A stretch of DNA of 64,000 nucleotides from Clusia tigrina (Eukaryota > Arthropoda > Insecta > Diptera > Clusiidae): assembly GCA_920105625.2 (NCBI GenBank), contig OV050032.1:73141879-73205878 (forward strand). Reading direction: 5' to 3'. The position numbers and the translations under genes were made by a program. The notes under the pieces were generated by a model. That model was not told the DNA's origin and made no database searches. It was given only the letters and a program-made list of their open reading frames with translations. Shown here one piece after another: positions 61,732 through 64,000 of the stretch; position 1 is the first letter of the stretch, and every line of letters begins with the position of its first letter.

Positions 61732-64000
61732 CGTACCGTATAGAAGTTAGGGCCATTTGATATTTTATCAGTGTTTCATTTGGGAATCAAGCGTAGCATA
61801 GCTTTGAGCGATAGCTTAAATTGACAAGAGGCTCGAGTACTATATTGTTACAAAATTTCAAGGTTTTGCGACGCTCCAGTAAAAAGTAACAAGCATTTGT
61901 ATGTTGCAAACTTTGATAGGTGTAGGACGTACCGTATAGAAGTTAAGGTTATTTGAAGTTTTATCAGTGTTTGATTTGGGACTCAAGGGTAGCATAGCTT
62001 TGAGCAATAGCTTAAATTGACAAGAGGCTCGAGTACTTTATTGTTACAAAGTTTCATGGTTTTATGACGCTCCAGTAAAAAGTTACAAGCATTTGTATGT
62101 TGCAAACTTTGATAGGTGTAGGACGCACCGTATAGAAGTTAGGGCCAGTTGAAGTTTTATCAGTGTGTGATTTGGGACTCAAGGGCAGCATAGCTTTGAG
62201 CGATAACTTAAATTGACAAGAGGGTCGAGTACTTTGTTGTTACAAACTTTCAAGGTTTTATGACACTCCAGTAAAAAGTTACAAGTATTTGTATGTTGCA
62301 AACTTTGATAGGTGTAGGACGTACCGTATAGAAGTTAGGGCCATTTGAAGATTTATCAGTGGTTGATTTGCGACTCAAGGGTAGCATAGCTTTGAGCGAT
62401 AGCTTAAATTGACAAGAGGCTCGAAAATTTATTGTTACAAAATTTCAAGGTTTCATGACGGTCCAGTAAAAAGTTACAAGCATTTGTATGTTGTAAACTT
62501 TGATAGGTGTAGGACGTACCGTATAGAAGTTAGGGCCATTTGATATTTTATCAGTGTTTCATTTGGGACTCAAGCGTAGCATAGCTTTGAGCGATAGCTT
62601 AAATTGACAAGAGGCTCGAGTACTATATTGTTACAAAATTTCAAGGTTTTACGACGCTCCAGTAAAAAGTAACAAGCATTTGTATGTTGCAAACTTTGAT
62701 AGGTGTAGAACGTACCGTATAGAAGTTAGGGTTATTTGAAGTTTTATCAGTGTTTGATTTGGGACTCAAGGGTAGCATAGCTTTGAGCAATAGCTTAAAT
62801 TGACAAGAGGCTCGAGTACTTTATTGTTACAAAGTTTCATGATTTTATGACGCTCCAGTAGAAAGTTACAAGCATTTGTATGTTGCAAACTTTAATAGGT
62901 GTAGGACGTACCGTATAGAAGTTAGGGTCATTTGAAGTTTTATCAGTGCTTGATTTTGGACTCAAGGGTAGCAAAGCTTTGAGCGATAGCTTAAATTGAC
63001 AAGATGCTCGAGTACTTTATTGTTACAAAATTTCAAGGTTTTATGACGGTCCAGTAAAAAGTTACAAGCATTTGTATGTTGTAAACTTTGATAGGTGTAG
63101 GACGTACCGTATAGAAGTTAGGCCCATTTGATATTTTATCAGTGTTTCATTTGGGACTCAAGCGTAGCATAGCTTTGAGCGATAGCTTAAATTGACAAGA
63201 GGCTCGAGTACTATATTGTTACAAAATTTCAAGGTTTTACGACGCTCCAGTAAAAAGTAACAAGCATTTGTATGTTGCAAACTTTGTTAGGTGTAGGACG
63301 TACCGTATAGAAGTTAGGGCCTTTTGAAGTTTTATCAGTGCTTGATTTGGGACTCAAGGGTAGCATAGCTTTGAGCGATAGCTTAAATTGACAAGAGGCT
63401 CGAGTACTTTATTGTTACAGAATTTCAAGGTTTTATGACGGTCCAGTAAAAAGTTACAAGCATTTGTATGTTGCAAACTTTGATAGGTGTAGGACGTACC
63501 GTATAGAAGTTAGGACCATTTGATGTTTTATCAGTGTTTCATTTGGGACTCCAGGGTAGCATAGCTTTGAGCGATAACTTAAATTGACAAGAGGCTCGAG
63601 TACTTTATTGTTACAAAATTTCAAGGTTTTATGACGCTCCAGTAAAAAGTTACAAGCATTTAAATGTTGCATACTTTGATAGGTGTAGGACGTACCGTAT
63701 AGAAGTTAGAGCCATTTGGAGTTTTATCAGTGTTTGATTTGGGACTCAAGAGTAGCATAGCTTTGAGCGGTAGCTAAAATTGACAAGAGGCTCGAGTACT
63801 TATTGTTACAAAATATCAAGGTTTTATGACGCTCCAGTAAAAAGTTACAAGCATTTGTATGTTGCAAACTTTGATAGGTGTAGGACGTACCGTATAGAAG
63901 TTAGGGCCATTTGAAGTTTTATCAGTGGTGGATTTGGGACTCAAGGGTAGCATAGCTTTGAGCGATAGCTTAAATTGACAAGAGGCTCGAGTACTTTATT
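61732..64000. repeat. Satellite, end of window
   Basis: Eleven to twelve more monomers, partly copying 51650-52200 (offset 10191) and the 60.0-60.6 kb region (offset 3332; frames 60122 and 63454 are near-identical). No other feature is seen; the array continues past the window. Confidence 0.8.

Larger units (their letters stand above)
30788..64000. repeat. Satellite DNA array, right arm (same 196-bp monomer)
   Basis: About 169 further copies of the same monomer continue in the same orientation. If the LINE and one copy of the 11-bp target duplication are removed, the monomer at the break reads through without phase change, so the two arms were one array before insertion. Variant classes match the left arm: ATCTGTG monomers, TTAAATGTTGCATAC monomers, CTCGAAAATTTATTG monomers and GCACCG/CCAGTTGAAG monomers. 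Their order defines the duplicated segments listed separately. Nothing other than satellite is seen from 30799 to the window end. Confidence 0.97.

Noticed and set aside
1..64000. CENP-B box in the monomer
   Set aside because: No match to the TTCG....A..CGGG core was found in the consensus or in variants inspected.
30788..64000. Telomeric repeat tract
   Set aside because: TTAGGG occurs once per monomer but never as consecutive copies.

Overview
The window is one long tandem satellite-DNA array interrupted by a single LINE (non-LTR retrotransposon). It looks like eukaryotic constitutive heterochromatin (pericentromeric, centromeric or subtelomeric). The LINE's protein domains (an ORF1 resembling the DUF4780 family, and an ORF2 with endonuclease, reverse transcriptase and RNase H) point to an arthropod, most likely an insect. 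Species and chromosome position cannot be read from the sequence. There are no host genes, tRNAs, rRNAs, CRISPR arrays or bacterial-type operons.

Layout: (1) 1-25037 is satellite, about 128 head-to-tail copies of a 196-bp monomer (about 37% GC). (2) 25038-30787 is a 5,750-bp LINE on the minus strand, flanked by an 11-bp target-site duplication (25027-25037 and 30788-30798). (3) 30788-64000 is the same satellite, same orientation and same monomer phase, about 169 more copies. The array runs off both window ends.

The monomers are not a uniform homogenised array. Diagnostic variants (small deletions, one-base length changes, sequence classes) recur in fixed order, showing multi-monomer higher-order repeats (HORs) and tandem segment duplications with unit lengths of 1157, 2132, 3097, 1756, 1764, 1373, 1568, 1761, 785 and 786 bp. 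On a larger scale, 1 to about 11,370 is collinear with about 35,591-59,890, except that the right arm has about 13 kb of extra satellite where the left arm has a junction near 5.0-5.2 kb. The LINE lies between these two arms and occurs once, so it most likely inserted after most of the amplification seen here.

The LINE has a 5' UTR, ORF1, then ORF2 joined by an overlapping TAATG stop/start, a very short 3' UTR and an (AAT)n tail. Its domain order resembles RNase H-bearing clades, and the ORF1 type fits the Loa group best. Three frame breaks are visible: at a G10 run near the ORF1 start, at a G9 run between endonuclease and reverse transcriptase, and inside RNase H. Two lie in G homopolymers and could be consensus errors, so the element may be less damaged than it looks. 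Short open frames (61-101 codons) throughout the satellite are by-products of a repeat with few stops, not genes.
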